From Omphiscola glabra (Eukaryota > Mollusca > Gastropoda > Lymnaeidae), in assembly GCA_964017045.1 (NCBI GenBank), contig OZ024808.1, positions 16,952,784 through 17,016,783 of the forward strand: a stretch of DNA of 64,000 bases, read 5' to 3'. Numbering within the stretch: the first letter of the stretch is position 1; every line of letters starts with the position of its first letter. A model generated the notes under the pieces. It had not been told where the DNA came from, made no database searches, and saw nothing but the letters and a program-made list of their open reading frames with translations. Both the position numbers and the translations under genes were made by a program. Positions 23,001 through 31,946 of this stretch are shown piece after piece.

Positions 23001-25333
23001 TCCTGAAGCACTCTAGCTATAACAGAGCTAAGTCCATGGTTCTTTTTGTTTCCACTGGTTAGTATTTTAAATTTAACTAACAGACATTTGCTGATGAACA
23101 CTGTCCTGATACACCTTAGTCAATCACTGGTTCAGCAGTCAGCCAGAGCAAGCTCATAAAATAAATGTTGTTATTACCTGGCAAGGTTGAGGTCATGTTT
23201 GTGGTACTCCAAGGCCTTGGCGTAGTCTTGCAGGTAGAAGTAAGCATTGCCAAGTTGGCTGTAGATGGCACTCAATGTCTTCAGGTCGTCTGTCCCAGCC
23301 TCCACTGCCGCCTCAAAAAACTGCACCCCCATCCTGCAGTCTCCGGCCTTGCATAGTCGTTCCCCTTCCAGGGCCAGCTCCATACAGGAGCATGCCATGG
23401 CCTGAGGAAAAAGAAACATGGATAGTCTTGGAAACCAGGAAAGACATAAGTCTCGGGGAGCTCATTTGTAGTTAAGAAAATGAAAGTGCTTTGATGAATT
23501 TGGAAAATGGTATGAATCGTGGCAATAATAAACTGAAAGGGTCAAGTGCTTCTTCTAGGCATGACTTAGAAAATATACCAAGTTAAAAAAAAAAAGCATG
23601 GTGAGATTATTTCAGCCATCCTGGGACAACGCATTCGCCATTAATCAAATTAATTGTTTTTTCTTGTTATCGTTAGGCTGAAGAAGGAATTATGCCACAG
23701 ATTTACTCAACCAAATATAGAAGGCTTAGTCTAAACAGCTTTGACTTGCCAGTCCTGGATCTTGTTATTTTTACAGTGCTGTTTACAGCAACGGTCCTAA
23801 TCCTCACCACCTTTTAATGTCAGCGATCTATCTCTTTCAACTCAAGTCAGTAAAGGTTCCCCTCCATCAACATTTCAGTGACTTAAAATCCAAATGTCAG
23901 TGAGTGGCCTAATTCACCAAATTTAAATTTCAGTGAGTTGCCCATTCCACCAAATGTCAGCGAGTGGCCCAATCCACCAAATTTCAGTGAGTTGCCCATT
24001 CCACCAAATGTCAGTGGGTGGTGCAATCTACCAAATGCCAGTAATCTGTCAAATCCACCTAATGTCAGTAATTTTATGACGAACTAGTCTGAATGAAGGC
24101 AGGCGAACTTAAACGTGCGCAATATCTGACGGCAATGAACTCTTTGTTGATAATTACATAGCTGAGATATTCTAACCCGTCAGTATTTGTACTCCTGATA
24201 TTCCTGTGATATTGATCTTGTATGGAAACTTTAAACTAGACATGTAACGGGGGTGTGGCGATAATCACTGAGTGCAGAGATTCTCGACATCTCGCACAAG
24301 GGGGGTGGGTGTGTGTGTGTGTGGGGGGGGGGGAACCAAAAGTGTAGTGACTAGAAGGAATCTTAGAAATTGATAAATTTGTGTATGAGAAAGTGACGAG
24401 TGCGCCCAGACCGTAAATGATTTGTGAAGTGGCGTCTACCAGGCTTGCTAATGTTCATTTCTTTTATAATACTTTATTTCCTTTCAAATTTGTCATTTAA
24501 ACAATGAATGTTCAAGGCTGCTGAATTGGTAAAAAGACCCCAAAAACTGTCCTTCAAGGCTGTGCATTATGCGCTGGGCACAAGAGAAAAGACCAGGACA
24601 CAAGACAAAGATTGCCCGCTGTTATACTAAGGTATTCATTGATGGTAAGCACTAGCTGCTGCGCACACAGTGTAGAACACAGGATCCGAGACATACAGAT
24701 ATAAAATAAAGATGCGAGATGAACACCAAAAGGAACATTTTTTTTTACGTTTCATGACCCAAGCACAAGAATGCTCAATTAATCCAAAAGATGGACTAGT
24801 ACAATGCCCACTTGTAAATATATTATTTTCCCTGCCGTGAATCATCCAGCATGACTGGAGATTGTACCATAAACAGTAACAACTGTAAGGAGAGAGTGAG
24901 TCATGTTAGTTGGGGGGGGGGGGGGGGAGAGAGATCTCGTTCTTTACCCCCCCCCCCTTTCCCCATACATTTTTAAAAATCCACATCCACATTTAAGTTT
25001 TCACCATTAGTTGCCCACCACAAATATGTTTTTGTTTAAATCAACAAAATTGTTGTGTGTGTTGGGTTGGGGGGTGCAGGGGTATAAATCTTTTCATTTG
25101 AGGAATCAATTTACCACGGAGGCACTTTGAACATTCCAACACACTTAAGTTCTGGTCATGAATGACTTTACCAGGTGGATCTCCTCCATGAAAGCAGTGT
25201 CGTGGATAGATAAGCCCCCAATGCCGCCCGTTTCGCTTGCAATACTCCACACCAGGCCCTGGCCAACACTGCCCGTCCTATCGCCACTCAGTGGACGGAG
25301 GTTGGGGCTCTCTGATGTGGGTGCTGTCCTCAT
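10850..25333 (-). CDS. GPSM2: GPSM2/LGN/Pins G-protein signalling modulator, whole gene
   Basis: The protein is an adaptor that binds GDP-loaded G-alpha-i through GoLoco motifs and NuMA/Mud or Inscuteable through its TPR superhelix, and so anchors and orients the mitotic spindle at the cell cortex (family knowledge). Fourteen exons were joined by eye. Their borders are GT/AG and every phase matches. They give eight TPR units, a linker with RRFSMENMELMKLTP, four GoLoco motifs and a KKKKK tail. Length is about 670 residues from the ATG at 25331-25333, close to the roughly 680 of vertebrate LGN. If translation starts at the MEEIHL methionine (25187-25189) it is 622 residues. Single-copy Pins in invertebrates corresponds to both LGN and AGS3 (GPSM1), so GPSM1/2 is the safest orthology statement. 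Introns are packed with minisatellites. No frameshift or stop interrupts the model. Confidence 0.93.
11468..11667 (-). CDS. GPSM2: GPSM2 coding exon 13, GoLoco 2 and first half of GoLoco 3
   Basis: Follows TATGGCTTCAG (phase 1 entry) and ends TTGCCAG before GTAACG, phase 0. GoLoco 2 reads KLMDMVAGFQASRMNDQR. It keeps the glutamine and the closing DQR, but has leucine-methionine in place of the usual aromatic pair and asparagine before DQR. The exon then carries SFFEMLMRCQ, the first half of GoLoco 3, which is completed in the next exon. Confidence 0.94.
12085..12463 (-). repeat. Minisatellite made from the GPSM2 exon 12 tail and its splice donor
   Basis: On the minus strand the last 43 nt of exon 12 (from CAACCATCGCCAGAGTCTG through GATTAG) and the donor GTCTGT recur four times at offsets of 92, 68, 68 and 83 bp. 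Copies are separated by GTGGTGGTG-rich linkers. All four copies keep AG|GTCTGT. Offsets are all 2 modulo 3, and in the first linker the exon frame meets TAA, so using a copied donor would truncate the protein. The four copies lie in intron 12; the part from 12421 to 12463 is the exon itself. Confidence 0.9.
12421..12568 (-). CDS. GPSM2: GPSM2 coding exon 12, GoLoco motif 1
   Basis: Follows TTCCTTCAG, phase 0. After an acidic DDYDDD run it encodes the GoLoco motif GLFDLLTRFQSRRIDDQR, whose final arginine reaches into the G-alpha nucleotide pocket in the family. The tail reads SPESDESKDVRL. The donor TTAG|GTCTGT (12420-12419) was chosen because only it gives exit phase 1, which the next exon requires. 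The more upstream GTGTTC and GTTAGA do not fit. The last 43 nt of the exon plus the donor recur four times in the following intron. Confidence 0.87.
12679..12806. mobile_element. SPIN-like hAT MITE, internally deleted copy
   Basis: Keeps CAGGGGTCGCCTAAGACCAT and the right end GGTTGAGAACCACTG of the family, but the centre between them is missing (about 128 bp against about 195). No convincing target duplication. In a GPSM2 intron. Confidence 0.75.
13033..13134 (-). CDS. GPSM2: GPSM2 coding exon 11, basic linker
   Basis: A 102-nt, phase 0-0 exon between TTTCCTCAG and the donor GTCAGC. It encodes a lysine/glutamine-rich linker including RPKQKVQKSASVAVD. Because it is symmetric, it could be skipped without a frameshift. 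Sequence conservation is low, so support rests on splice sites and phase. Confidence 0.82.
13250..13455. mobile_element. MITE with ACTGTATTTTTGTGTAAATA ends
   Basis: The left end reads CTGTATTTTTGTGTAAATAA then GACGCA. The right end is the complement of CACCGTATTTTCGCGCATAT, giving inverted ends about 205 bp apart. The interior repeats GCGTCTTATA-type sequence. In a GPSM2 intron. A degraded relative lies near 18,145-18,310. Confidence 0.65.
13723..13799 (-). CDS. GPSM2: GPSM2 coding exon 10, phospho-linker
   Basis: Follows TTACCAATAG (phase 1 entry) and ends AAAAAG before GTAAGA, phase 0. It encodes RRFSMENMELMKLTPDK, the one strongly conserved linker segment of LGN/Pins. The RRFS serine aligns with the linker serine that is phosphorylated in LGN (aPKC) and Pins (Aurora A) and recruits the Dlg GK domain. 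That role is family knowledge and is inferred here. Confidence 0.92.
14336..14376 (-). CDS. GPSM2: GPSM2 coding exon 9, linker micro-exon
   Basis: A 41-nt exon flanked by TTGTCTTACAG and the donor GTACGT. Entry phase 2 and exit phase 1 fit both neighbours exactly, which is the main support. It encodes AAGGVQDKTDAAF, low-complexity linker without a recognised motif. Skipping it would shift the frame (41 is not a multiple of three). Confidence 0.8.
15443..15641. mobile_element. SPIN-like hAT MITE
   Basis: Ends CAGTGGTTCTCAACCT and AGCTTGAGAACCGCTG are inverted repeats about 199 bp apart. The interior is the complement of the CAGGGGTCGCCTAAGACCAT segment. Flanks CCTCATAA and CCTTAGAA match at 6 of 8 positions, an aged 8-bp target duplication. 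In a GPSM2 intron. Confidence 0.88.
15753..15835 (-). CDS. GPSM2: GPSM2 coding exon 8, TPR capping helix
   Basis: Follows TTTGTAACAG, phase 0, and ends TCAGG before GTAAGA, phase 2. It encodes IGDQTGQKTAQLNLADLKD and then ILGLSDQS, the C-terminal capping helices of the TPR superhelix (compare LTARLNLSDLQMVLGLS in vertebrates). Confidence 0.92.
16293..16557 (-). CDS. GPSM2: GPSM2 coding exon 7, TPR 7-8
   Basis: The largest internal exon. It starts after CCTTCCAG (phase 2 entry, AA|G) and ends AAGGAG before GTAATT, phase 0. It encodes two TPRs with cores ACYSLGNTYTLMRDFETSV and ACWSLGNANCALGNHKLAM, and ends with RHLEISKE. The pairing of these two repeats in one exon, and the tryptophan in ACWSLGN, match vertebrate LGN. 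Confidence 0.96.
16987..17141. mobile_element. MITE, CAGACCTGTTTAC family
   Basis: Ends TAGATCTGTTTACCCTC and GAGTAAACAGGTCTG are inverted repeats. The interior AATTGTACATTGTACGCCAA matches the copy at 33,388. The 6-bp sequence TATCTG flanks both sides exactly. In a GPSM2 intron. Confidence 0.82.
18145..18310. mobile_element. Degraded MITE related to 13,250-13,455
   Basis: Contains CACATAAGACGCACCCCACA and similar A/T-rich GACGCA text. Ends are too diverged to define. Confidence 0.35.
18552..18667 (-). CDS. GPSM2: GPSM2 coding exon 6, TPR 6
   Basis: Follows TTGTCCACAG, phase 0, and ends TACAA before GTAGGT, phase 2. It encodes RLSIAKEYGDKAAERRAYTN and then LGNAHIFLGDFELAADYYK, the sixth TPR. 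The intron upstream of it holds two adjacent minisatellites (19-bp and 27-bp units). Confidence 0.95.
18786..19181. repeat. Minisatellite, 19-bp unit, about 21 copies
   Basis: Unit TTCTATGCAGAGCCTCGTG with an AACC/AGCC variant: AACC in the left copies and again in two copies near 19,084-19,115. In the GPSM2 intron between coding exons 5 and 6. Confidence 0.96.
19189..19553. repeat. Minisatellite, 27-bp unit, about 13 copies
   Basis: Units contain GGGTTGCTGTCTTGTAACAT. It directly adjoins the 19-bp array and starts 22 nt downstream (minus strand) of the exon 5 donor, so the intron has almost no unique sequence behind that donor. Confidence 0.95.
19576..19699 (-). CDS. GPSM2: GPSM2 coding exon 5, TPR 5
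   Basis: Follows TTTCCACAG and completes an aspartate codon (GA|T), then encodes ENLELVKVLGDRSAEGRA and CGNLGNTHYLLGNFSDAIMF, ending HEQ before GTGATA, phase 0. The downstream intron becomes a 27-bp minisatellite only about 22 nt after the exon. Confidence 0.95.
19716..19918. repeat. Tandem repeat, 28-bp unit arranged as 56-bp dimers
   Basis: Units end CTTACCAGAAATCAATC and alternate AAAACAAAGACC with TAAATAGAGAGC, so the higher-order unit is 56 bp. It begins about 17 nt beyond the exon 5 acceptor. Confidence 0.9.
20006..20334. mobile_element. hAT-like MITE
   Basis: Left end CAGTGATTCCCAACC and right end GGTTTGAAAACACTA form typical hAT ends. Flanks AACTACAG and ATCAATAG agree at 5 of 8 positions. 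It contains a 14-15 nt C run. Assignment rests on the ends only. Confidence 0.5.
20335..21420. other. GPSM2 intron, no further feature
   Basis: AT-rich intron with C runs near 21,080-21,090. The small open frames show no domain. Confidence 0.45.
21471..21613 (-). CDS. GPSM2: GPSM2 coding exon 4, TPR 4 with insert
   Basis: Follows TACTTTCAG, phase 0, and ends TACGA before GTAGGT, phase 2. It encodes VGEARALYNLGNVYHAKGK, then a lineage-typical loop with HQDPGEF, then the closing helix up to QYY. LGN has the same long loop in this TPR, with PQDVGEF in the same place, so the insertion is ancestral and not an error. A 36-bp minisatellite lies about 60 nt upstream of the acceptor. Confidence 0.95.
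21672..21845. repeat. Minisatellite, 36-bp unit, about 5 copies
   Basis: Units contain GGACGGCTGGTGGATGTGGC and AAGCCATATCCTTCTA. It is the only clearly G/C-rich array in the gene and sits about 60 nt upstream of the exon 4 acceptor. Confidence 0.93.
22011..22176. repeat. Minisatellite, 38-bp unit, 4 copies
   Basis: Near-identical units containing TGACAATGAATCATCTTTTC and TGCAACAAGTACAAACTG. High identity implies recent expansion. Confidence 0.93.
22375..22510 (-). CDS. GPSM2: GPSM2 coding exon 3, TPR 3
   Basis: Starts after AATTACAG and completes an arginine codon split across the intron (AG|A). It ends GATAAG before GTAAGT, phase 0. It encodes GEAKASGNLGNTLKVIGRF followed by DEAIVCCHRHLEISREIEDK, a complete TPR matching the third of LGN. 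The donor is close to consensus. Confidence 0.95.
23178..23401 (-). CDS. GPSM2: GPSM2 coding exon 2, TPR 1-2
   Basis: Begins after TTTCCTCAG, phase 0, and ends CCAG before GTAATA, phase 2. It encodes ELALEGERLCKAGDCRMGVQ, the first TPR helix pair of LGN, then SAIYSQLGNAYFYLQDYAKA, the second TPR. The Y-x-x-LGN-A-Y/F-x-x-x-x-x-Y-x-x-A core is intact. The exon is nearly as conserved as in vertebrates, which makes the family assignment secure. Confidence 0.95.
23880..24072. repeat. Diverged tandem repeat, about 27-bp unit, 7 copies
   Basis: Units contain CCACCAAATGTCAGTGAGTG with many substitutions, in the first long GPSM2 intron. Confidence 0.8.
24073..25165. other. GPSM2 first intron, no gene
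   Basis: Has a GT-rich tract ending in a G run at 24,300-24,330, and adjacent G and C runs of at least nine at 24,911-24,960. No element recognised. Confidence 0.45.
25172..25333 (-). CDS. GPSM2: GPSM2 coding exon 1, N-terminal lead
   Basis: The exon ends with MEEIHL followed by the donor GTAAAG (25171-25166), phase 0, and splices cleanly to the AMACSCMELALEGERLC exon. I chose the ATG at 25331-25333 because it is the first methionine in this open frame. The frame stays open further upstream without a methionine to a good acceptor (TTTCTGGTTTCAG) just above 25487, so an additional upstream exon could supply another start, or 25334-25487 could be 5' UTR. The residues before MEEIHL are serine- and glycine-rich and show no domain. 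Vertebrate LGN also has a short variable lead here. Confidence 0.65.
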
Positions 25334-25523
25334 CTTCCTAGTCCTCGTGTCTCTATCACGAGACACTTTGGACACACTTTCTACACCACTGCCACCATCA
25401 TTTCTCACATATGCTTCATGGGTACGGTGTCCCGCGTATCTTAAGTGAACAACGACACGGATTGTTTCATTTCTAGAGACGGACGTTCTGAAACCAGAAA
25501 AATGTACTTCTCATCAATATCTC

Positions 25524-25812
25524 GTTGGCCACAGCGGTGAATCTCCCGTTTGCCACAGCAATGGTTCTCAGATTTGCCACAGAAGTGAATCTCCCATTTA
25601 CCACAGTCGTGAATCTCAGATTAGCCAAAGCAGTGAATCTTTAATTTTCCATAACCGTGAACAAAACACTTCGCACAGCTGTGAATCTATAATTTTACAC
25701 AGCCGTGAATCTCAGACGTTTGCCACAGCCGCGAAGCTCACACTTGTCACTGCCGTGAATGTCGCACTAGCAACAGCCGAGGATCTTACATTAGCCACAG
25801 CCCCGTGATGCT
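25524..25812. repeat. Old, diverged tandem repeat, about 24-29-bp unit
   Basis: About eleven copies of a unit containing GCCACAGC.GTGAATCTC, heavily diverged. It lies directly upstream of GPSM2 exon 1. Confidence 0.75.
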
Positions 25813-26429
25813 CACACGTGTCACATCGTCCTTTCTGTAATGGGCACTGCGCGAATCGTGTCACAGATGAGATCGTTGCATTCATCCATTATTGAACACG
25901 GTTCGATGTTTTCCAATTACCTAATGGCTCTCAGTAAGATATCCCAACCTGTCACAAATTCAATATCGCCACGATTACCATCAACCTGTCTTTGTCATTT
26001 CGCCAGCGTTACTTGATTTTAACTGAGTGCACTAGCGCATATATCCGATGGCTCAACATGGGTCTTATTGACGTAAGTGAAAAGCGCAAACATAATGTAC
26101 AATCTTTCTTATACCGAAAGGTCTTGAATATAACAAAAATATGTTTTAGAAAATAGCTGGACAATATTTTCATAACTGTAAATAACTTGTTGACATCCTA
26201 TGAACTTAGACTAAGCCTACACAGGCCCTAAAATGTTCTTTTTAAAAAAACAAAAAACATAGAAGCCAAGCGGCATCATGTACACATCTCTGCGTGCGAG
26301 CCAGGCGCCGGAAATTATCAAATTGAAGATGAAGCAAAAGAGCTGTATGATCTGGCAACTACCCAGGACGCCTCTTGTGGCGACGACGCCACCCTCTTGT
26401 GGTGGAGGCCTCGCTTGCCCAACTACGGC
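25813..26429. other. Upstream non-coding sequence
   Basis: Region 5' of the GPSM2 coding start. No convincing promoter motif or upstream exon could be identified. Confidence 0.35.
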
Positions 26430-26875
26430 CCCGATGTAAACATACCAGCACTGGCCCCGACTATGTAAACATACCAGCACTGGCCCCGACTATGTAAACA
26501 TACCAGCACTGGCCCCGACTATGTAAACATACTAACACTGGCCCCGACTATGTAAACATACCACTATTGGCCCCTATTATGTAAACATACCAGCACTGGC
26601 CCCGACTATGTAAACATACCAGCACTGGCCCCGACTATGTAAACATACCAGCACTGGCCCCGACTATGTAAACATACCAGCACTGGCCCCGACTATGTAA
26701 ACATACCAGCACTGGCCCCGACTATGTAAACATACCAGCACTGGCCCCGACTATGTGAACATACCAGCACTAACCCCGACTATGTAAACATACCAGCACT
26801 GGCCCCGACTATGTAAACATACCAGCATTGGCCCCGACTATGTAAACATACCAGCACTGGCCCCGACTATGTAAA
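26430..26875. repeat. Minisatellite, 29-bp unit, about 15 copies
   Basis: Units contain CACTGGCCCCGACTATGTAA and ACATACCAG. One block near 26,521-26,590 is more diverged, flanked by near-identical copies on both sides. Confidence 0.96.
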
Positions 26876-27452
26876 TCAAGGTCAGATTACCATGAGAAAT
26901 AATATAAGAACACGAAACGAGGCAGCACGTAGCACCCCGGGTCACACATACGCTGCGATGACTTTGATAAGCCACATCAAAGCAGTGGGGATCATTATAC
27001 ATTCATTCCATAGATATACATCTTAATAGCGTTCAAGTCACCCTTGCATCTTTTCATAACATTTTCAGTTTTCTTCTTTGAACAAGCACTCATTTCTATA
27101 AAAAATTAAAGCTCTTCCGATAACATGAGCAATACGTCTTGATGAAGAAATATGCATAAATGTTGACTTAAAGAGCCAAGTAGCCTATAAAGATACTGGG
27201 TAACGTGCTGGATTTGTTTCTGTGGCTGTTTGGAGGGGACCTACCCCAAGACCACTATCCTCAACAGTGGGGGCTTGTCGAAGCAGCCATATCGATCCCA
27301 ACCATCCGCCACAGTGGGGGCGCATCAATGCAACCATACAAGCCTACCATGTTTGATATATTGCCTAAATTTTAAGGGGTGGAACAGGTTGGCTTAGAGC
27401 ACCGCTGCCATACATTAAAATAAAGGCAATATATCACAACAAGCATCTATAT
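26876..27452. other. Non-coding
   Basis: A doubled CAGTGGGGGC motif lies near 27,266-27,320. No gene or element recognised. Confidence 0.4.
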
Positions 27453-27649
27453 CAGCGGTTCTCAACCTGTGGGTCGCGACCCCTTTGGGGGTCGATCGAC
27501 CCTTTTCCAGGGGTCGCCTAAGACCATCGAAAAACACATATACTTAACAGTTTTGAAGTAGCAACGAAAATACTTTTATAGTTGGGGGTCGGCGCAACAT
27601 GAGGAACTGTATTAAAGGGTCGCGGCATTAAAAAGGTTGAGAACCGCTG
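27453..27649. mobile_element. SPIN-like hAT MITE
   Basis: Ends CAGCGGTTCTCAACCTGTGG and AAGGTTGAGAACCGCTG are inverted, 197 bp apart. Flanks ATCTATAT and ATCTACGT match at 6 of 8, with TA at positions 4-5. Confidence 0.92.
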
Positions 27650-27765
27650 ATCTACGTCATGACGCTGCGCTCGTGTTGTTGATACCATAATCTCTATGTC
27701 CAGGCTGAGGCAGCGTCAAGGGTGGGGGGGGGGTGTTTGTTGTCGAGGGGGGGACGGGGTGTGGG

Positions 27766-27806
27766 GGGACAACATTGTACGCCAGAGTCGTAAGAGTGAA
27801 CATGTC
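27766..27806. mobile_element. Half copy of the CAGACCTGTTTAC MITE
   Basis: ACATTGTACGCCAGAGTCGT and AAGAGTGAACATGTCT match the right end of the copies at 17,141 and 33,541. The left half is replaced by G/T-rich sequence with several long G runs. Confidence 0.65.
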
Positions 27807-28245
27807 TTTTATAGTAAATAACAATTTCTCGAAAGTTCGCAAGGGTCACTGGTTACACAGCGCAACATAAACCACTGACACATTACCGCACCAACACATA
27901 CACATACTGACATATTCGCCACAGGAACGTATGCACACCACTCGGACACATTCACAACATCACGTCCCTATTGCATCAACGGGAGCCGCCCCCCCCCCAA
28001 ACCCTCCCAAATCCAACTGAGCTTGAAGTTTATCCCTTGAACTAATTCTGGGCAGCAATTGCAGACCCAAAAATAGATGCAGCCGAACGGGTCTGTCCAT
28101 CTACCATGCTAGACCGAGGAATCTCTTACACCTCACGTACACGTGTGTGGCAGACAAGCTCACAGGACACAAGCTTAATCATTGCTCAATATACAAAGCC
28201 CAACACTTCATGCACCGTATCCGGAAATAAATACGAAACCGGATA

Positions 28246-28497
28246 GTTTGTACGAAACCAACTTGTATGAAGCCAACTTGTACGAAACCAACTTGTACGA
28301 AACCAACTTGTACGAAACCAACTTGTACAAAACCAACTTGTAAGAAACCAACTTGTACAAAACCAACTTGTACGAAACCAACTTGTAAGAAACCAACTTG
28401 TACGAAACCAACTTGTACGAAACCAAGTTGTACGAAACCAACTTGTACGAAACCAACTTGTAAGAAACCAACTTGTACAAAACCAACTTGTACGAAG
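28246..28497. repeat. Minisatellite, 15-bp unit, about 17 copies
   Basis: Unit GAAACCAACTTGTAC with CGAAA/AAGAA/CAAAA variants. Being a multiple of three, it leaves several frames open on both strands. None is a gene. Confidence 0.96.
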
Positions 28498-28910
28498 GAA
28501 TTTTGTCCGAGAAGAAGAAATGGAACCGGATACACAAATCAAATTCGATAAAAAGTTTAACTTCCCAATGTTTGACTTGCACCTTCAATTAAAACATATA
28601 AATACCAAAAAAAATGACTACAAAACATGATCTCCGTCTAAGATATACTTAATTTCTAACAAACTGTCCGTGTGTTCTTTTATTTCCGATAAGGGAAAGA
28701 GTACATGTGGCCGAATGCACCCCCTTCACCTTAAATTAACGCATCAAAATCAACTGCTAAAAGAGACGAATAGAATCGAATATGTAAAATATATACATTA
28801 TGTTGAACGAACGCAGCCTTGAATGGCACCACGAACATCTCCCGTGCGGAATGGAACAAACTGGACAAAACTGACTCAACACTCGTCTAGACACTATCTC
28901 TTATAATGTG

Positions 28911-30096
28911 GACGAACATCTCCGATATGTGGACGAACATAACCACTCCTGAATGGAAAAAACTGGACACAACTAACTCAACACTCGTCTAGACACCATC
29001 TCCTATAACGTGGACGACCATCGTCTATAACGTGGACGACCATCTCCTATAACGTGGACGACCATCTCCTATAACGTGGACGACCATCTCCTATAATGTG
29101 GACGAACATCTCCTATAACGTGGACGAACATCTCCTATAACGTGGACGAACATCTATAACGTGGACGAACATCTCCTAAAACGTGGACGACCATCTCCTA
29201 TAATGTGGACGAACATCTCCTATAACGTGGACGAACATCTCCTATAACGTGGACGAACATCTCCTATAACGTGGACGAACATCTCCTATAACGTGGACGA
29301 ATATCTCCTATAACATGGACGACCATCTCCTATAATGTGGACGAACATCTCCTATAACGTGGACGAACATCTATAACGTGGACGAACATCTCCTAAAACG
29401 TGGACGACCATCTCCTAAAACGTGGACGACCATCTCCTATAACGTGGACGACCATCTCCTATAATATGGACGAACATCTCCTATAACGTGGACGAACATC
29501 TCCTATAACGTGGACGACCATCTCCTATAATGTGGACGAACATCTCCTATAATGTGGACGAACATCTCCTTTAATGTGGACGACCATCTCCTATAACGTG
29601 GACGACCATCTCCTATAACGTGGACGACCATCTCCTATAACGTGGACGACCATCTCCTATAATGTGGACGAACATCTCCTATAACGTGGACGAACATCTC
29701 CTATAACGTGGACGAACATCTCCTATAACGTGGACGAACATCTCCTATAACATGGACGACCATCTCCTATAATGTGGACGAACATCTCCTATAACGTGGA
29801 CGAACATCTATAACGTGGACGAACATCTATAACGTGGACGAACATCTCCTAAAACGTGGACGAACATCTCCTATAACATGGACGACCATCTCCTATAATG
29901 TGGACGAACATCTCCTATAACGTGGACGAACATCTCCTAAAACGTGGACGACCATCTCCTATAACGTGGACGACCATCTCCTATAATGTGGACGAACATC
30001 TCCTATAACGTGGACGAACATCTATAACGTGGACGAACATCTCCTATAACGTGGACGACCATCTCATATAATGTGGACGAACATCTCCTATAACGT
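28911..30096. repeat. Minisatellite, 22-bp unit, about 52 copies
   Basis: Units contain AACGTGGACGAACATCTCCT. Variants AACATC/ACCATC and AACG/AATG recur in the same order as larger blocks. For example, a shortened unit (AACATCTATAACGTGGACG, lacking CTC) occurs at about 29,150, 29,370, 29,808 and 30,023. The left edge (28,911-28,990) is diverged. Confidence 0.97.
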
Positions 30097-31070
30097 GTAT
30101 ATCCTGATTATAAACTTAAAGTGAAATGATGCATGAGCTTGTGTAACTCGTATAGTCTTTAACAGCCTCCCCCGTCCCCCACCCCCAGAGCCATTGCAGC
30201 CCAATTGGGTAACCGGTGCAGTGACGTTGTCCCGTTGCCAGGTAACACAGAAACAGGGTGTCTTGCCTACTGCACATACTGTGGTCAATCAACCTTAATC
30301 GTCACTCAGGACAATACAGAGATGTGTACAGATACCTACTCATACAAACAGTCTCAGCACACAAAAACTCTCACATAGAAAAATGTATCTGTACATTCGC
30401 CGTCTCCTTCGAGCACCACAACTTCACACAAATGGTCTACAGAGGATATGGAAAAACTAAAATGAATTTGTACTTTTATCCAAGGGTCGCTCCTTTTAAG
30501 TGTGAGAACGGGGGAGGAAGGGGGGGGCATGTGCCAGTCTTTTGTTTGAAAATAAGCTATTCTAGAACCGTATAATTTTGATAAATGTATGCCAATCTGT
30601 GACATTTTGCTCCTCCGTCATTTCGACGCCGCTCTGTCATTTAAACGTTCGATGTTTTCTGGATCAGTCACGTGCCCTGTATATTCTAAATTGAAATCCC
30701 CTCATGAATGATCTTATCCAAGTGGTCCACTAAAACGATGTTATCCATGTGGCCGTCTAAAGAGGTGACCAATTTGATCGTCTAATGAGATGTATGTTAA
30801 AATGGTCGCCTTGTGTGCTTATAACTGTGGTCGCCTCAATCTAACAAGTTGAAGACGAGTGGCAAATTTGCCGGATGGGGTCCCAAGAAAAGACAAGACA
30901 TTAATCTTGCATGTTTGATCTACACACACGGCCACAATTGTTCAAAAATCCATATTCCTTCAAAGAAACGAGTATTGTATAGCGTCTCTGGTTCAAATGG
31001 AAATCAGGACACGATACCTGGAACGGGATGCGTAATGGATTTATTTAATATTTCATCATCAGGGAAGTTC
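30097..31070. other. Non-coding
   Basis: About 1 kb of mixed sequence with a G run near 30,510-30,530. Open frames of 80-105 codons on both strands show no recognisable domain. Confidence 0.4.
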
Positions 31071-31491
31071 CTAAATTGCGTCAAGTAAACAGAGTTGCTC
31101 ACCCATGATTGAAGTGAAAGCGTAAGATCTCATCTATCAGAAGTCTAGCTGTCGTATGGCCCACTTGTCTAGTGAGTAAATTGCGTCAAGTAAACAGAGT
31201 TGCTCACCCATGATTGAAGTGAAAGCGTAAGATCTCATCTATCAGAAGTCTAGCTGTCGTATGGCCCACTTGTCTAGTGAGTAAATTGCGTCAAGTAAAC
31301 AGAGTTGCTCACCCATGATTGAAGTGAAAGCGTAAGATCTCATCTATCAGAAGTCTAGCTGTCGTATGGCCCACTTGTCTAGTGAGTAAATTGCGTCAAG
31401 TAAACAGAGTTGCTCACCCATGATTGAAGTGAAAACGTAAGATCTCATCTATCAGAAGTCTAGCTGTCGTATGGCCCACTTGTCTAGTGAG
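31071..31491. repeat. Tandem repeat, 105-bp unit, 4 copies
   Basis: Four copies at exact 105-bp spacing (31,075, 31,180, 31,285, 31,390). By eye only one substitution separates the fourth copy (GAAAACG for GAAAGCG) from the others, so the expansion is very recent or the array is being homogenised. Confidence 0.97.
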
Positions 31492-31946
31492 ATGTTCTTT
31501 ATTGCCATGGCGCAGAACAAGTAGTAACGAAGAGAGTTGGACCACGGAGGTGGGGGGGGGGCCCTTGGGATAGGGGGTAGATCTGTATGAGAATCTATTG
31601 CATAGTCAAATAATGGGTGTAATTTTATGTCTTTCAAAAAATGTCCTATCGAAGGGGCCTGAAACATATTTTGAACGAGAAGCCATTTTTATACATTTTA
31701 TCTGCTAAGGAAATATTTTGGGAGCCACTAGCAGAGGCAGATTTTTAAATATATTCCTTCAAAGAGCCGAGGGGTTGTCGGCCACTGCCCGAACATTGAT
31801 AACTAAAAACGAATCACTCCTTCCAACTGTTCCTATTTTAAAGCCGGTTAGTGCCAATTCCAGAAGGAAAACACACGGGGACAAAATCACATCAAGGCAT
31901 AGAAATATTCTATTGATCGGTTAGATTTATGTATTCCAGTAAATGA

